A stretch of DNA of 57,181 nt from a virus. Each line of letters opens with the position of its first letter. The stretch's first letter is position 1. Positions 56,501 through 57,181 of the stretch are shown in pieces. The stretch covers positions 1 through 57,181 of IMG/VR virus record IMGVR_UViG_3300015360_000051. One strand, written 5' to 3'. A program made the position numbers and the translations under genes. The notes beneath the pieces are model-generated. The model had not been told where the DNA came from, did not search any database, and worked only from the letters and a program-made list of their open reading frames with translations.

Positions 56501-56747
56501 AAATGGTAAGCGCCACCGTTACGACGGCCTGCCTGCCGTTGTGCGAGCGGACGGACACAAGGAATGGCACTGGAACGGGCACCTGCATCGTAACAACGAC
56601 TTGCCCGCAATCGAATGGACAAGCGGAGGTCGGTCGTATTACAAGGACGGGAAACTCCATCGAGACGGTGGCCAGCCCGCCAAGGAACAACCAAACGGTA
56701 ACCATGAGTGGTGGGTGGACGGAAAAAACTATCCCAAACCACAGTGA
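50544..56747 (+). CDS. 2067-residue multidomain protein: Nudix, polyvalent-protein-like, HEAT-like, two kinase-like modules, MORN-2-like repeats
   Basis: Order: Nudix hydrolase (box residues 42-64, G42, E48, R56-E57, E60-E61, G63). Residues ~210-262 resemble domains of phage polyvalent proteins (PAPSLAIV, FGDVTLIA, GDSYSPR). A segment with EAKPRRLVHLSEF and TAVVPP lies near 533. HEAT-like repeats span ~611-750. Kinase-like module 1 (~816-950) has NDRHLNN at 920-926 and YIDSD. Repeat block 1 spans ~1058-1345, including older HREDGPA units, and block 2 spans ~1393-1577. Kinase-like module 2 (~1613-1800) has NGDRHGDN at 1762-1769 and LAID. Repeat block 3 spans ~1910-2066. It may be injected with DNA; activity is unproven. 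Confidence 0.7.
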   Translation: MATPEGEATHSAEVALIQVTNAQGHLLLGKRNDTGKWTLPGGHLEHGESPERGAIRELFEETGLKPESLTYARKFSPHDGLTIHCFTALCLGDPHGDNDPDNECDKWEWVDVSDGIPEDMWENLAGPKNGNVVKQVFDQSLTKMDIKEVHDYNSSIDDHVPPPTSTNFPRPVKDNPHQHQIPAKPMAKVVHKTSLAQLNLYDREFQGYIPAPSLAIVHQDKDFDSFGDVTLIAHPRMVDPRVTNTHVYSGDSYSPRSGKPIWRSGLEANNSFASEVHNDPTASDTDRGTSRYSKESFAREFGEYFNSHHSVSVFHQGLLAVPGSSSGDVPRMVVDRFYAEHPLVGFGERGLNHQYLFDNWLSQKMKASGWQRKFSSSSSDGAVEDSDPETILRRMNRRPTFGGESHLTHASARKNPTMQGILLETKKFRSLNEIKAHTGQLIGHSGIEDNEEKINEQTQTLRDSLTADASKRGSTVTDEDIDHVVRGVHSGKYRTAKKAVQAILGGDVESKFPEVSGRIEEIIKLSTKRGQEYFEAKPRRLVHLSEFHTAVVPPTIFPEQLATLKRYGLNVVKQDANPSQVTNIARDHNLLLSEHSIDELQFAELQKSDDMDIEWLAKAMTTEDEVSTLLQHHDPMERRLALRLNTATPSHIRQGAFDADEEVWKEALAHPDSAIAKRAVLACTSNDKGEDLWPQQQHLLADDNLPAEALDTLYSTILHDNDIGDSSRKARLNEIAGHPNFDFPTENPDQSLAKHWGHDLIEGAHNIHPPTDSLAPNQAHNIDRHAAYKNDFDSHQHLVPVKNDKLAQLGENKKVIHKTKVSKYMVKPWTAGESISQQVFHAAGMGHIHQKSFTTEYVDKKTGKGTQATVIKIEPFHSTIASLNGWGGTGRVKHPLPDEPRHDPDDFIKGNILDAALGQNDRHLNNIMIDDISGKPLYIDSDACGKSIYGNWGEFKDSVEFSNFLSHSRSHLDGHLAKQLLGDRSEEAFRRKVHRLVQTWWPTVSEPIKAKLGELGDRGRSSVLENIHNNVSQLDRLVRGKSEDGSESVNDENGARKEWRNVEGLIHRDGDLPAIIRQNGENAYYKNGKRHRDGDLPAILGGPDGGVTYYKNGFRHRDGDQPAHKDKDAEAHYRDGKLHRDGGLPAVVHANGRKEWYEGGLHHRDGDLPAIEYEDGGKEYLYRGVRGRNGEDKPSIIRNGTETYYMDDLIHRMNDLPSVIGPGREEYFRLGRPHRDGGLPAVVVDKPGGVKEHHYFLNGVPYRPLGLPTYDDGAGYQEWRSADGLLHRLDGPAVIKGAVGEPYEEHYYKDGKLHREDGPAIFRRDGGHEFYEKGVQVFQTADGYRTLSSGLGGIKLKELRNKSGDLHSKNDLPAYIKIREGERGKERVIRKEWHKEGKVHRDGDLPAIELSDGTKFWYKDGLPHRDGGLPAIERLDGSKEWHVNGKRHRDNDLPAIEQADGSKEWFVNGKRHRDGDLPAVEWQDGHKAWYENGQPHRDGGLPAVEWADGHKEWKVNGYLHRDGDLPAIERPDGARQWYVRGKRHRDNDLPAIEWPDGTRSWWVDGQHYRDGGLPTIERAGIPGVKKALESGWADNLHSKPDQMPTVFRANDAVKKYKQFEGTHKTFETHEPVQPSKALFQKHVQDSPHLIPTPPPTSNMGGVENKHVHEFEDDSGAYHRFLIKGYHSNYAMHSGFGELMSQDAYHAGNIGHLHQKSFATTDDQGNPALVIHMDHSRNVGVDDWPEHAEDYHKIAMMDFLLQNGDRHGDNIMSPPLAIDNAASSYMDFYGGNVPPTQEELWKDSDALERIPNNLGTKHSPGIKEWWNQNKVAIKDSVHRNFRKVLPDDDGDVNHAHSRLDARFDDLDSSVNFKFGQHTRVSEGVTNSLNEHGLAHSFDDQPALIMRGGGLKIWMKNGVKHRDGGLPAYVEDDGYEIHYKDGKVHRDGGLPAIEYADGGKEWHVNGKIHRDNGLPAVERADGTKEWWENGKRHRYDGLPAVVRADGHKEWHWNGHLHRNNDLPAIEWTSGGRSYYKDGKLHRDGGQPAKEQPNGNHEWWVDGKNYPKPQ

Positions 56748-56770
56748 TGGATTGATTTTTTGATGACCTG

Positions 56771-56799
56771 TGGACAATGTCCTGACAGTGTAGTAGAAT
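56771..56799 (+). promoter_or_regulatory. Possible sigma70-like promoter
   Basis: TGGACA (56771-56776), 17-base spacer, TAGAAT (56794-56799); ATG 56812 follows after 12 bases that include AAAGAGA. It would separate expression of the last small genes from the giant gene. Confidence 0.5.
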
Positions 56800-56811
56800 A
56801 AAGAGATATAA

Positions 56812-57015
56812 ATGATTGTCAAGATTACAGAAATGCACAGCCATGCTAGTCAGACCTATCGAGGGTCTGCCGATGATTTGCGGCGTCAATTGTTAATCCG
56901 GTACCCGTGGGCGGCGTACAGTTATTACAATCAGCAACATGATACGGAATCGCTCGACGACCTGCTTTTCAGAATTGGCACGAGTCAAAACCTTTCGGTG
57001 GAGTTCAAGAGGTAA
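56812..57015 (+). CDS. Small hypothetical protein, paralogue of the next
   Basis: 67 residues. MIVKITEMHSHASQTYRGSA is followed by DDLRRQLLIRYPW. The same plan (strand, GS-x-x-D-[LI]-[RK], LL-x-x-Y-x-W) appears in the next, incomplete gene, so these look like tandem paralogues. No function is known. It follows a TAGAAT-type promoter. Confidence 0.6.
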   Translation: MIVKITEMHSHASQTYRGSADDLRRQLLIRYPWAAYSYYNQQHDTESLDDLLFRIGTSQNLSVEFKR

Positions 57016-57017
57016 CC

Positions 57018-57181
57018 ATGCCGCACATCGTCATTATAGACCACTACGCCGCTGATGGCGAAGACCGCCAGGATTTTGTCGGTAGCGAGAGCGATATAAA
57101 AAGCGACCTCCTACATCACTACCACTGGCTCTATGACCACGGGGGTCCTGGGGCCTCCCTGCCCACACTACTACACGCTCT
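57018..57181 (+). CDS. Small hypothetical protein, 3'-truncated by window edge
   Basis: ATG 57018, two bases after the previous stop; open to the window end (54 codons visible). MPHIVIIDHYAADGEDRQDF is followed by VGSESDIKSDLLHHYHWLYD. It is similar in layout to the preceding small protein. The C-terminus lies outside the window. Confidence 0.55.
   Translation, partial: MPHIVIIDHYAADGEDRQDFVGSESDIKSDLLHHYHWLYDHGGPGASLPTLLHA

Noticed and set aside
56202-56822. Reverse ORF of 206 codons under the end of the giant gene
   Set aside because: It is the antisense shadow of repeat block 3 with the same biased pattern as the other shadows, and has no start context or family-like sequence.
1-57181. 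Diversity-generating retroelement acting on the repeat genes
   Set aside because: No reverse transcriptase or template/variable repeat pair with adenine-biased changes was seen; variation in the repeats includes all kinds of substitution and copy number.

Overview
The window reads as part of a large tailed double-stranded DNA bacteriophage genome (or a prophage-like copy of one). Genes are tightly packed, mostly on the + strand, and joined by ATGA or TAATG-type overlaps. It carries its own replisome (DNA polymerase III alpha-type polymerase, DnaB-like helicase, DnaG-like primase, RecA/UvsX-like recombinase, SSB-like protein, SbcC and SbcD). It also has a B12-dependent ribonucleotide reductase, a large terminase, a portal, a MuF-like head protein and a major capsid protein. 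No rRNA, tRNA or CRISPR array was recognised. The host cannot be named from this sequence; promoters look sigma70-like.

Layout. 1-4276: eight tandem paralogues built from a 24-residue MORN-2/YwqK-like repeat (HRDGGLPAVEWADG.KEWWVNG). 4338-9152: SbcC-like ATPase, endonuclease VII-like nuclease, class II ribonucleotide reductase. 9229-12860: hypothetical genes, a metallophosphoesterase and a cupin-like protein. 12929-29352: replication and recombination, with two more repeat genes wedged between recombinase, primase and helicase, then ClpP-like protease, membrane protein, aminotransferase, SbcD-like nuclease and putative small terminase. 29353-44787: packaging and head genes, including a 1217-residue protein that starts like a prohead protease and ends in a GGDEF domain. 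44857-47835: a reversed accessory block with five repeat genes, duplicated promoter cassettes and a beta-helix protein. 47967-57181: small coupled genes, two probable connector or virion proteins and a 2067-residue multidomain protein combining Nudix, two kinase-like modules and three blocks of the same repeat.

The most unusual points are these. (1) The 24-residue repeat family occurs as 15 separate genes and three blocks inside the giant protein. (2) The DNA polymerase reading frame is interrupted by one in-frame TAG between its catalytic aspartates. (3) A GGDEF domain sits in a head-cluster protein that also carries a segment nearly identical to the capsid protein N-terminus. (4) A set of promoters has its -10 box only 6-8 nt from the start codon, implying leaderless mRNAs. 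All functional names rest on motifs read by eye; no database search was run.
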